From Cyclostephanos tholiformis (Eukaryota; Bacillariophyta; Thalassiosirophyceae; Thalassiosirales; Thalassiosiraceae): 12,925 nt of DNA. Both the position numbers and the translations under genes were made by a program. Under the pieces are notes generated by a model. That model did not search any database. It saw only the letters and a program-made list of their open reading frames with translations, and was not told where the DNA came from. The stretch lies in the NCBI GenBank assembly GCA_036939975.1, contig JALLPB010000361.1, positions 1 to 12,925 of the forward strand, in the 5' to 3' direction. Numbering within the stretch: the stretch's first letter is position 1; each line of letters starts with the position of its first letter. Shown here piece after piece: positions 1 through 8,000 of this stretch.

Positions 1-347
1 CGGGGACGATCCCCCCCCATCCCCCCCCCGGCGCTACCCCCAACCCCCCCCCCCCCTCCTCCTCCTCGCCTCCAGGACGATTCTCCTCCGGGGGCGACCT
101 TGGCGTCGGCGCCTCCTCCGCCATATCGCGACTCGCCTCCGCCTCCCCCGAAGCCCCCGCCGCCGCCACCGCCGCCACGTCCTCGCCAGCTGGAATCGCC
201 CTCGGATCGGCCGTATCCACCGCCATCCTCGGATCCGCCCCCGCCCCCCCCGCTGTAACCGTTGTTGGTATTACGACGAAAGGATCCGTCATCTCCCTCC
301 CTGTCATCGATTAAAAAAAACACACGTACGGGAGAGAAAAGGGGGAG

Positions 348-387
<40 letters not shown>

Positions 388-613
388 GCAGGACACGATG
401 AGCGATATGGAGTGGCTACTATCGGGGCAGGGAGCAATGCAAATGAAAAGAAGGATGGTGTAATATAGGAATATAAACTCACGACCTCTGCCTTGGGCCG
501 GAGGGGAGCCAAGACGACGTCGACGAGGACGAGGACGACGATATCGACGGCGCCCCCGAACCAAGGAATTCGGTCATGGACATCTTCTGTCCCCGTTTAT
601 TGGACGTTCCCAT
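1..613 (-). CDS. eIF4B-like RGG/glycine-rich RNA-binding protein, N-terminal part (two exons, runs off left edge)
   Basis: Predicted exon 1 is 613-483 and exon 2 is 300 to beyond base 1, joined across a GT-AG intron. The first ATG after an in-frame TAA (622-620) is at 613. Exon 1 ends in phase 2 and exon 2 supplies one base, so the frame is kept. About 143 residues are visible. Residues 1-20 contain KRGQKMSMTEFLG, resembling the basic-plus-SLTDFL start of eukaryotic initiation factor 4B; a Ser run follows, then WLPSGPRQRSEGDDG, resembling the LPTAPRAARE segment of animal eIF4B. Exon 2 is an RGG-type tail rich in GGG, YGRSEG, WRGRGGG and ESRYGGGG. eIF4B stimulates the eIF4A helicase during 40S recruitment in the cytoplasm. 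No RRM is visible, because the rest lies outside the window. Alternative: another RGG-box RNA-binding protein. The structure is inferred from splice signals and frame; the name is tentative. Confidence 0.55.
301..482 (-). other. Predicted 182-nt GT-AG intron in the eIF4B-like gene
   Basis: On the minus strand the donor reads GGTC|GTGAGT (first intron base 482) and the acceptor ATGACAG|GGAGGG (last intron base 301), after a T-rich stretch. Removing it joins the ATG frame of exon 1 to the RGG frame of exon 2 through a TCG serine codon. Without splicing, the ATG frame hits TGA at the donor. The intron contains a 37-nt C run on this strand. Confidence 0.55.
349..385. repeat. 37-nt uninterrupted poly-G (plus strand) tract
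   Basis: Thirty-seven consecutive G residues on the plus strand follow AGGGGGAGC. The tract lies inside the predicted intron of the eIF4B-like gene, so length change would not alter its protein. Such a run can form G-quadruplex structure and is prone to slippage and sequencing error; the exact length should be treated as uncertain. Confidence 0.9.
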
Positions 614-976
614 TATTAATTATTTGATCTACTATTCTGTGTATGGTACTACTGACGATGAAACTTCAAGATTCCGTGGGTCGACGGGACGATTTGAGAT
701 TTTGGGGGCGAAAAGGAAAGAAAATGACGATGTTTGTTGTCGTGGATGCTCGGAGCACCACGAAAATACGATAGTACGATCGATGCATGGTGAGATTGAG
801 CATGGCCTGTCTGGCGCCAGAAAAAAATGAAAGCGCGCCATCCAAGAGATGCAATTCATACATACATACGTAGGAGTAAGTACTCCCCCTCTCCTGACTC
901 CTCCTCACTCCCTCGATACCTATATTATGGTTCTACCTCGCGACGGACATGATGTTGTTATAGGGATGAGGAGATC
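614..976. promoter_or_regulatory. Divergent intergenic region between the eIF4B-like and SpoU methyltransferase genes
   Basis: These 363 bases separate two divergently oriented starts (613 minus, 977 plus), so they should hold both promoters. Short open frames here show no recognisable protein and I do not call them. Visible elements are a CATA tandem (CATACATACATACG, about 857-870), a C/T-rich tract (about 882-915) and a candidate 5'UTR intron (listed separately). No TATA box is convincingly placed. Confidence 0.5.
876..963 (+). other. Candidate 88-nt 5'UTR intron upstream of the SpoU methyltransferase
   Basis: A consensus donor GTAAGT starts at 876, a CTGAC branch-like sequence lies within the pyrimidine-rich stretch around 895, and the acceptor GTTATAG ends at 963, 13 nt before the ATG at 977. 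The exon before the donor carries an in-frame TAG (871-873) relative to the coding frame, so splicing would not lengthen the protein; it would only shorten the leader. The spacing is good, but the evidence is only sequence signals. Confidence 0.3.
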
Positions 977-2992
977 ATGATCCCGAGGCGCGGAGGCGGC
1001 GACGAAGTGCGCTACGTCGATCATCATCGCAGGCAAGACAGCCAAGATGACCGTGACGCCGCCGCCACCACCATCGTCGTTACCACGCACCTGACCAACC
1101 CTGGCATAATCGATCGTCTCGAATCGGACGTTAACGACCACCTTCGCATATTCGGATTCCGATTGATACGAACTGACAGGTGCGTCGCCACGTTCCTCGC
1201 GCCCCTCCCCCCCCCGTCCCCCCCCTCCTCTTCCCCCTCCTCCTCCTCCCCATATATCCCCCCCCGTTCCCCTTCATCCCGCGAACGCGACGACGATGGC
1301 ACCGCCATCCGCGGACGACGACCGTCGACGTCGTCGACCGCGGCGGGTGGGACGTGCGCGCCGCTGCTCCGACTGCGCGTGATCGACGGCGACGTCGTGC
1401 ACACCGTGGGTCCACTCCTGCGCGCGTACGTCAGGCTGTCCCATCGTCGGTCGTCGCCGATGCGACTGCGCGCGATCGTCGACTGCGATTACGCCGTCGT
1501 CGTATCCACGGCCCACTCCGAACGACGTGACGCGGGGCACGGGGCACCTGGCGACGGGAGCGGTAGGGGCGACGACGGGGGTAGGACTCGACGCGCTCGA
1601 ACGAACGACGAACGACTCGACGACGCGGGACACGACGGGGAGGAGGAGTCGAGCGATGCGACGGCGGCGGCGGCGGCGGCGGCGAGGATGGCCCATCAGG
1701 TGCACATGCTCGTTAGGAATTCCATGGGTTCCGCATTGTGCATGGACCTCGCGATCGTCCTGCCGCGTTATCGTCGCCGGAACGGGATGAAGACGGCGCG
1801 CGACGACAGCTCGGGGGGGGGGATGACAGGAAGTAGGGACGAGGATACGATGATATTATCCATATCTTCGCGTTCGGTAATGGATGCGATGAAGAACAAT
1901 CCTAACGCGTGTTACCCCTCCGTTCGGCTGATAGAACGCAGGATCGACGATGACTACGACGCTGACGACGTCGTTGCGGACGTAAGCGACGTCTATGATG
2001 GCCTTTTCGGGTTCGGGAGAGGAGGAGGTGACGATACGACGACGATGGACGTGGTCGTTCGTTCGCGAATGTGCACGATCCGACACACGCCCGCCCTGTT
2101 CCGATGGCTGCATTCCCTCTCCTGGCCGCGAGACGATGCTGACGACCATGACGACCGCGATGGCGATCCCTCGCCTTCGCCCCATTTGATGACGACGAGC
2201 TATGACGATGCGCAATCGAATCGCGACTGGGAGGAGGGGAATGCGGTCGTGCCTATCGTCGTGGCATGCATCGAAAAGGTCGCCAACCTCCATCGAGTGC
2301 TAATGCTTTGCCACGATTTTTGCGGCAATCGACGCGACGGCAATGACGACGGCGGGGCGAGCGCGGACCGGGGGATTCGAAATTACAGAAAATGTAATAA
2401 CTACGACGACGACGACTACGACTACAAACGACTACGTACCCCGGAGTGCTCGTTTACACTGTCCGATGTAATTGTGGTACTTCCAAACATCGAGGGGGGC
2501 GGACGGAGGGACGAGGTACGACGGCAGGAATTCGAGGATGCGGTCGATAACTTCCATCAGGTTATCTTCGCCGACCGTGGGATTGAGTTGTCCCATAGGC
2601 CGACCTTCGTCTATGAGGCGCACGCCGTCGCTATAATCTCGAACATGATGGATCAACGACGGGGCGCATCGTCTTCATTGTCATTGTCTTCTCTTCGCCC
2701 CAAGTCTCGAACGCCGCCGCAGCAGTCCTCCCCTCGGTCGTCATTTGCGGTGGGGATCGATTTGCACCCCACCGCCCTTACACTCGAGGGAAGCTATAAT
2801 GCGATGACATCCCCGATCTCTCCGGCCCTGCGAGCGATCTGGGGAGCGGGCGCCATCGTCTTTGGATACGAGAGCTCTGGCATTCCCGGAGTCATCGCCG
2901 ATACATTGGACAGTTGGGTCCAGATTCCTAGCAGGTCCTCGATCAACGTAGTCGCTGCGATGTCTATTGTCTTAGATGCTCTATTTGGATAA
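977..2992 (+). CDS. SpoU/TrmH-family (SPOUT) tRNA/rRNA 2'-O-methyltransferase
   Basis: This 671-aa frame starts at the first ATG after an in-frame TGA (950-952). The C-terminus carries the SpoU family motifs. Motif 1-like is residues 425-450 (VPIVVACIEKVANLHR, then HDFCG). Motif 2 is about 627-637 (IVFGYESSGIP, usually GNEGSG). Motif 3 is about 648-668 (VQIPSRSSINVVAAMSIVL), the trefoil-knot SAM site. The family methylates ribose 2'-OH of tRNA or rRNA; the layout, with a long N-terminus before the SPOUT domain and a GID-x-H-x-TALTL strand, is closest to Trm3/TARBP1-type Gm18 enzymes, but the substrate is not shown. Residues 75-125, 180-240, 270-290, 385-420, 455-490 and 560-590 are low-complexity insertions (Pro/Ser, Asp/Arg, poly-Ala, poly-Asp). 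The Arg expected in motif 1 appears to be Met. Typical bacterial TrmH is about 230 aa, so most of the length is extra. Family assignment is firm; activity is less sure. Confidence 0.82.
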   Translation: MIPRRGGGDEVRYVDHHRRQDSQDDRDAAATTIVVTTHLTNPGIIDRLESDVNDHLRIFGFRLIRTDRCVATFLAPLPPPSPPSSSPSSSSPYIPPRSPSSRERDDDGTAIRGRRPSTSSTAAGGTCAPLLRLRVIDGDVVHTVGPLLRAYVRLSHRRSSPMRLRAIVDCDYAVVVSTAHSERRDAGHGAPGDGSGRGDDGGRTRRARTNDERLDDAGHDGEEESSDATAAAAAAARMAHQVHMLVRNSMGSALCMDLAIVLPRYRRRNGMKTARDDSSGGGMTGSRDEDTMILSISSRSVMDAMKNNPNACYPSVRLIERRIDDDYDADDVVADVSDVYDGLFGFGRGGGDDTTTMDVVVRSRMCTIRHTPALFRWLHSLSWPRDDADDHDDRDGDPSPSPHLMTTSYDDAQSNRDWEEGNAVVPIVVACIEKVANLHRVLMLCHDFCGNRRDGNDDGGASADRGIRNYRKCNNYDDDDYDYKRLRTPECSFTLSDVIVVLPNIEGGGRRDEVRRQEFEDAVDNFHQVIFADRGIELSHRPTFVYEAHAVAIISNMMDQRRGASSSLSLSSLRPKSRTPPQQSSPRSSFAVGIDLHPTALTLEGSYNAMTSPISPALRAIWGAGAIVFGYESSGIPGVIADTLDSWVQIPSRSSINVVAAMSIVLDALFG

Positions 2993-3473
2993 GAACGGAT
3001 GATGGCACACAAAGTAAGTACACACAAGCCTCGAAAAACAAACACCAATGTCTCTATTAAAGCCAACAACTCCAGTGGGAAATGGAATCGCCGCGAAGAA
3101 GTCCAGATCTTTATCAGATTACTAAGCAGGCATTATATGATTCACTCCACACTCCGACCTTCACAAAGATGCGCACAACCTGGACTCGAAATTATACGAA
3201 TCAAATTGAACGCGTCCCTACTTCGATTACCCAACGCGAAAAGAGAAGTAGGCCAAAACAACTTCGCCTCATACCACAATGGATCATATGATATCATCAA
3301 GGTTAAGCAAAGTTTTAGGATAGCTCCAATAATGCCATGGGTACTGGACCACCGCATTATTTTCATCCCCACCAGGCCGATTTCCACATCCAACAAATAC
3401 TGCAGATTCAGAAGTGCACTTATGTCGGACGAGATCAGTCGAGACATACCCTCCCCCGAACATCCCCTTGATG
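2993..3473. other. Convergent intergenic region, no recognised gene
   Basis: These 481 bases lie between the stop of the methyltransferase (2992) and the stop of the minus-strand zinc-finger gene (3474), so they should hold two 3'UTRs. Composition is AT-richer than the methyltransferase gene. A 180-codon open frame (2999-3541, plus) and two minus-strand frames (3514-3284, 3447-3142) cross it, but none shows a motif I recognise. A GTAAGT at 3014 follows the stop and has no obvious coding partner. No tRNA or transposon signature was seen. Confidence 0.5.
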
Positions 3474-4676
3474 CTATGAAACAATTGTGCCAACAAAGAG
3501 TCGTTTTCTGTCATCTTCGCGATTGGAAGGTTTCACCTTGACTTCCTCAAACAGATTTGTAAGACACTTTTTACAAGTTGGTGCCTTTGCTCTGTGCTGG
3601 GTGCATACTCCTTTTCGAACGGCTCTTTTAGTGCAACCCACATGGTTGCAAGTTGTTCTTTTCGCGCCGTGCCGGTTACAAACCCCTCCTTGAACGGGTT
3701 TGTTGATGCATCCCTCGTGGTTACAAACTTTTCTCATTGCGGTGCCAGGTGCTTTGTTTGGCATGGACTTGCCTTCAATGGGAGTGTCGGGCAAACGTGT
3801 GTTCTCAGGACTAGCAGGCGGCGAATCGAATGGGATTTGACACCCATTGAACGCATCCACGAGTTTCTTGTCTTCTAGATCTTTCTTGGTCATTGATTGC
3901 TTGGCATTCTGGCTGGCATGACGCTCTGCACCGCCCTGATCGTTATACTTTAGTGGGGTGTTCACATCGTCTTCCATGTTGTCCACTAGTTTGGCTGCCT
4001 GGCTCTTACTGAGCGATCGAGTTGAACGTGCGGATGATGTTGAGAAAGATATGATGGAGGCAGGTGTCGTAGTCTTTTTAGGTTGTCTGCTATTTATTGG
4101 AAGATTTCGGTTCAGCATTGGCGTTGATCTTGGCCTACGTTTTTTTTTAGTTGGCGGACTCGTAGGTTGTGTTGATCTCCAAGTTGAGACATTATCTTCC
4201 AGGCGTTCTGGTTCTCCAATCGTGTCTACGAAAGTATATTCAAAGGGATCTATTCCATCGAAACAATCTTGAGCGATGTCGTCTAGAATAACCCAATCCT
4301 TGGAACTAACGGAATTAGTCCCGGATGTTTCGTCGAATATTGGTGTGGATAGGTTGTGTAAAATCTCAGTATTGGACAGAGGAGGCTTCGGCTGGCTTTC
4401 ATAATTCATATCATACCCGTGTTTCATGCTCTCTTTCTTGGCAATGAATCGACCATACATATCTCTTGGTCTTGACCCGGTGTGTCTGACGGGCGCACCT
4501 ATTGTGGGAGTTTCTGCATTGACAAAGTGATGGTCCACTGGCTTACTTGCGGGTAGTGAATCAAATGGAATGATGAACCTTTTGAAAGGATCGGTGACTT
4601 TCGTGTCTTCCACATACTTAGCCTTCTTAGCAGCATCGCGGTTGACATGATACTCCACGCCACTTTCCGTAAGCAT
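3474..4676 (-). CDS. Protein with C-terminal WRKY19-type zinc-finger repeats, putative nuclear regulator
   Basis: The frame is open back to a TGA at 4724-4722; the first ATG is at 4676 with A at -3, giving 400 aa. Residues 318-343 and 343-368 are two tandem 25-residue fingers with the pattern C-x4-C-x9-C-x2-H, each with a GVC core (GGVCNRHGAK, KGVCTQHRAK). A third C-x2-C (CKKC) falls exactly on the next 25-residue step, like a truncated finger. This is the finger class named after the repeats of Arabidopsis WRKY19 and is common in diatoms and oomycetes; no WRKY domain is present. A basic stretch PPTKKKRRPR (about 174-183) is a likely nuclear localisation signal. A motif IPFDSxPAS occurs twice (about 36-44 and 281-289). 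Most of the rest is Ser/Thr/Pro-rich and probably disordered. DNA or protein binding in the nucleus is inferred. It is transcribed divergently from the EF-hand gene. Confidence 0.75.
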   Translation of the reverse strand: MLTESGVEYHVNRDAAKKAKYVEDTKVTDPFKRFIIPFDSLPASKPVDHHFVNAETPTIGAPVRHTGSRPRDMYGRFIAKKESMKHGYDMNYESQPKPPLSNTEILHNLSTPIFDETSGTNSVSSKDWVILDDIAQDCFDGIDPFEYTFVDTIGEPERLEDNVSTWRSTQPTSPPTKKKRRPRSTPMLNRNLPINSRQPKKTTTPASIISFSTSSARSTRSLSKSQAAKLVDNMEDDVNTPLKYNDQGGAERHASQNAKQSMTKKDLEDKKLVDAFNGCQIPFDSPPASPENTRLPDTPIEGKSMPNKAPGTAMRKVCNHEGCINKPVQGGVCNRHGAKRTTCNHVGCTKRAVRKGVCTQHRAKAPTCKKCLTNLFEEVKVKPSNREDDRKRLFVGTIVS

Positions 4677-4745
4677 TGTTTCCAAATCGAATTTCAAGTA
4701 AGTAGGGAAGATGCCTGAGAGTCAATTCACATGCTTTTATGATGA

Positions 4746-4776
4746 CACTTTTTATGAGAGGGGCAAATAAAAAGTG
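4746..4776. repeat. Perfect 10-bp inverted repeat (hairpin)
   Basis: CACTTTTTAT at 4746-4755 and its exact reverse complement ATAAAAAGTG at 4767-4776 are separated by an 11-nt loop. It lies 70-100 bases upstream of the zinc-finger gene start. It could act as a hairpin in the leader or as paired half-sites for a dimeric factor; neither is shown. Confidence 0.6.
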
Positions 4777-5001
4777 AATCGTTTTTTTCTACGAAAAAGT
4801 TTTCATTCCCGCGACACTAATACTACTTAAAAGCGAACTTAATCCTCCATATGTAGAATGGATAATAGTAATCCAATTAGTCTGATAAAAAAACCAATCG
4901 TTATGTAAATATTTATGTACTACATTCGCTCTATCACAGAGAGATTTGCGAGGAAGGGGGAATCTCCCTGCAGAGTCCACCTTCATTCCTGTTTTTTTTT
5001 G

Positions 5002-5037
5002 TACTAAAAAAATTTTTTTTTTAATTGTTTTTTCCAG
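5002..5037 (+). other. Strong 3' splice-site signature just before the EF-hand gene start
   Basis: TACTAA (5002-5007), a branch-point-like sequence, is followed by a long T-rich tract and TTTTTTCCAG ending at 5037, nine bases before the ATG at 5047. This predicts a 5'UTR intron, or an upstream coding exon joined in frame through ACT GCA CCA ATG. The matching donor was not settled; GTAAGT at 4698 is one candidate. Confidence 0.45.
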
Positions 5038-5046
5038 ACTGCACCA

Positions 5047-8000
5047 ATGACCGAGCCTCACTTGACGCCGCCGCCCCCTCCCTCGACGAGGCGAGACGCA
5101 CTGCCAGCCCCACCGCCCTCCTCTTCAATAGCGAAAATGTCGGAATTGATAATCGAGAGCTCGGAGAAGATATCGCCCATGTCAGACGGGGTCGGCGACA
5201 TGACTGCGGTGGTTACGACGACGACGAAGGAGGCGAACGACGACTTCGCTATGATGGACGACGACAACGCCGATACTCCGGCCGAGGAGGAAATTTATCG
5301 TGAAGGGGGGGGGGGGGAGAGAAGTAACGGCGATGACATCGATGAAGTTGATCAGAGTAATAGTTTGCGGTCGCCCCTTCCAGGCGCCCCGCCCCCCGGC
5401 TCACGCGTCGGAGACGAGGACGCCTGCGAGGGAAGTGGGGAGGTACCCGGGGAAAATTTTGATTCCGACGCAGTCGCCACCGCCACCGAAAAATTAATCG
5501 GGGTATGCGCCCTGTCCCCCGAGATCGTTGGGAACGGCGACGTTGCCGCGAGGGACGACGACGACGGAGTGGCGGGGGTGGGGAGGGTGGAGGCAAGGGG
5601 TGGTGACCGTACGCCCTCTTTCTCCATGACCCTCGCAATTGGGCCGGATGACACTCGACGGGTCTTTCGCGCGAGCGCTGCTTTCAACGCGGAAATACGG
5701 AGGATACAGAGGGTGGAGGGTTGGGGTGTAGATCACCACCTCGACCGCGTGGGGGCGGGAGGGGGCGACGCCTCGGAGGAGAGGGGGGAGGACGAGCCGT
5801 CGAAACGCAAAGCGATGGACCACCCATCATCGTCGACATTATTATCGGACGAAAAAAGCAAGAAGAAGCCGGCGATCGTGCACTCGCCTCCCTCGCGGGA
5901 GGATCCCCTCCGACCGCCGTCCGGAGGCGACGGCGCAATGGAGGATTCCGGAGCCGGGAGTAACTCCCCCCCTCCTGCGGCCTATCCCCGGCCATTGCGC
6001 AACCTTCTCATTCCTGCCGCCAAAAATACAAACGACCCTCTCATCAAATCGTTCCTTTCGCGGATGGAATACCAAAATATAAGTCTCGCCGAGCAGCAAA
6101 CTAGCCTGTTGTTCTTTTTGGATGCGGACAAGAGTACCAAGCTGCTGGCGGCATTCGACGTATTGAGTAACGAGGGCGGTACAGTAACGGAGATAGCGAG
6201 GTCGGATGCAATCGCGGCTGATACCATGTATACTGTTAGTGACGAAGAGACTTCAAAGTCGGTTAAGCGACTGGGATTAATTCGATTATTTCAGTCATTT
6301 CTCAATTCCATATCCACCTGTGTTCATGGTGGTAAAGAGGAGGGGAGGGTGAGCGAGGATAAAGTCGGGAGCAGAGCCCCGACTCCCACAGTTCAAAATA
6401 CATCCCCGGAAAATGACCCCAACGAGGACTGCAGTGGCCATCGTGATTGGAAGGGATCAGGTAGGACGCAACGAGAAATATTGGATGTTGCCACCTTCGC
6501 TGCCGATAATTTAATTGAGTATGCTAAAAATGAAGACTGCGATGCCAGTGTGGAAAAAAAGAAAGAGGTGGTCAAGGAAATAGGCGTTATGATTTCATTT
6601 GACGTGTTCGGAAAATGGTACAATTCAGGTGGTTTCACTCATGTGCCGTGGTTGGAACTGTTAGATTTGTCAAAGTGGGATTATACGGGCAGCAATTTCT
6701 CGGCAAACATCGATGAAAAGTCGTCGTCATCGTCAAAACGGGCGCGGGTTCAAAATATTGACCCACTCACTCCTTCGGTGTCGAATATGAACGAACCGAT
6801 CGGATCTCCCACAGATTTCTTCGCATCAGGCGCCATGCTCGGGGCTACTCCGCAGACGACAGTCAAAGCCTCCGATACACCAAATCACCAAAGTGGTCAT
6901 GTTCAATCTTTCGCTGCAATGTTTGGCGAAATGGAGGAATCCCGCACTGTGGTCTCCTTTGATTTTTCGGGGTCGTCACCATATAATTCCAATCACACCG
7001 ACGGTGGCTCCTCGTTCCACATCGACATAACCGAGGAGAATCTGGTTATGTTGCGCAACCTCGTCCGCCGCACTGGCTTTGCCTCTCTTACGCCGCACCA
7101 CGTGGAATCTCTCATGATGAAACACGCGCGCGTCGAACGACACAAAAATGGCGAGATTATACACGTGATTTCACGCGCCCAATTCGGGAAATTCATCCGA
7201 GAAGTAGTGCCAAAGGAATCGTCGAAGAACTTTGATCCGACAGAAATCGAGAATTTTTCGAATTATTTCACCAACTTCTTTACTTGCTTTGATTATAGTT
7301 GGAGCGATTTGAAAAAAGACGAGGTTAATGCGAAAGAATTGATGGTTGGCTTCACATTTCTATTCGCGGGTAATAAAAGTTCGAAATTGGCGGCGGCGTA
7401 TGAAATTTTAGACGTTGACAAAGTTGGGTACTTGACCCAGCGTGGATTGATGCAATATTTGCGGAGTTACTTGACAATGTTGGCAGGTATATCGTTACTA
7501 TCCGCGAGTAAGAAGACCACAACGCAAATACGGAAAAGGCTGATGTCGCCCAAAAGGAATGATGCATTCTTGGCTGTACAAAATGGTGCAAAGTGGACCT
7601 TATCGCACTTTTTGCGCGCATTTGAACAGGAGTTAAATGGCCAACACCGAAATTCCACAAGGATTAATGCTGTGAAGTTTGAGGATTTTGCCAAGTGGTA
7701 CACGGAGGGCGGGTATGCGGTTGCACCGTGGTTGGAGCTTTTGGATCTGCAAAAGTTTTTGTCGCTGATTGGAGAGTCCTCTGCAGGAAAACATCCTCCA
7801 GATTCCAACGACGAATCCCTTTCAGAGGTGCTTTTTACGTTTCCTCTGGCGAAAGGTCGAAGTTTAATAGTTTTGAGAGATGATGCACACTACGTCCGAT
7901 CCGTAGTCAGTGAACTAGGTTTGTTATCTTTGACATGTGAGGATATTTGGAGCGTCTTATTTAATGACATAGCGAATATTAGGGCGACGGAAGGAGAAGA

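Larger units (their letters stand above)
4677..5046. promoter_or_regulatory. AT-rich divergent promoter region between the zinc-finger and EF-hand genes
   Basis: These 370 bases lie between two divergently oriented start codons. They are strongly AT-rich with several T and A homopolymers, unlike the GC-rich 5' end of the next gene. They hold a perfect hairpin (4746-4776), a GTAAGT donor-like site at 4698, and a strong acceptor signature ending at 5037. No protein frame here is convincing. Confidence 0.5.

Noticed and set aside
3..314. Plus-strand open frame from the left edge to TAA at 312, Pro/Ala/Ser-rich
   Set aside because: It is the exact antisense of the RGG frame in exon 2 of the minus-strand gene. 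The minus reading has family-like segments and in-phase splice sites; the plus reading has none.
576..908. Several 75-84-codon open frames on both strands in the divergent promoter
   Set aside because: No motif, poor starts, and they overlap each other; best explained as chance frames between two real starts.
1024..2293. Long antisense and off-frame open frames over the methyltransferase (up to 145 codons)
   Set aside because: Arg/Ser/Gly-rich shadows created by GC-rich GAC/CGA repeats; the 977 frame carries the SPOUT motifs.
3958..4272. 104-codon plus-strand open frame opposite the zinc-finger gene
   Set aside because: Antisense shadow of Ser/Thr/Lys-rich coding sequence; no motif.
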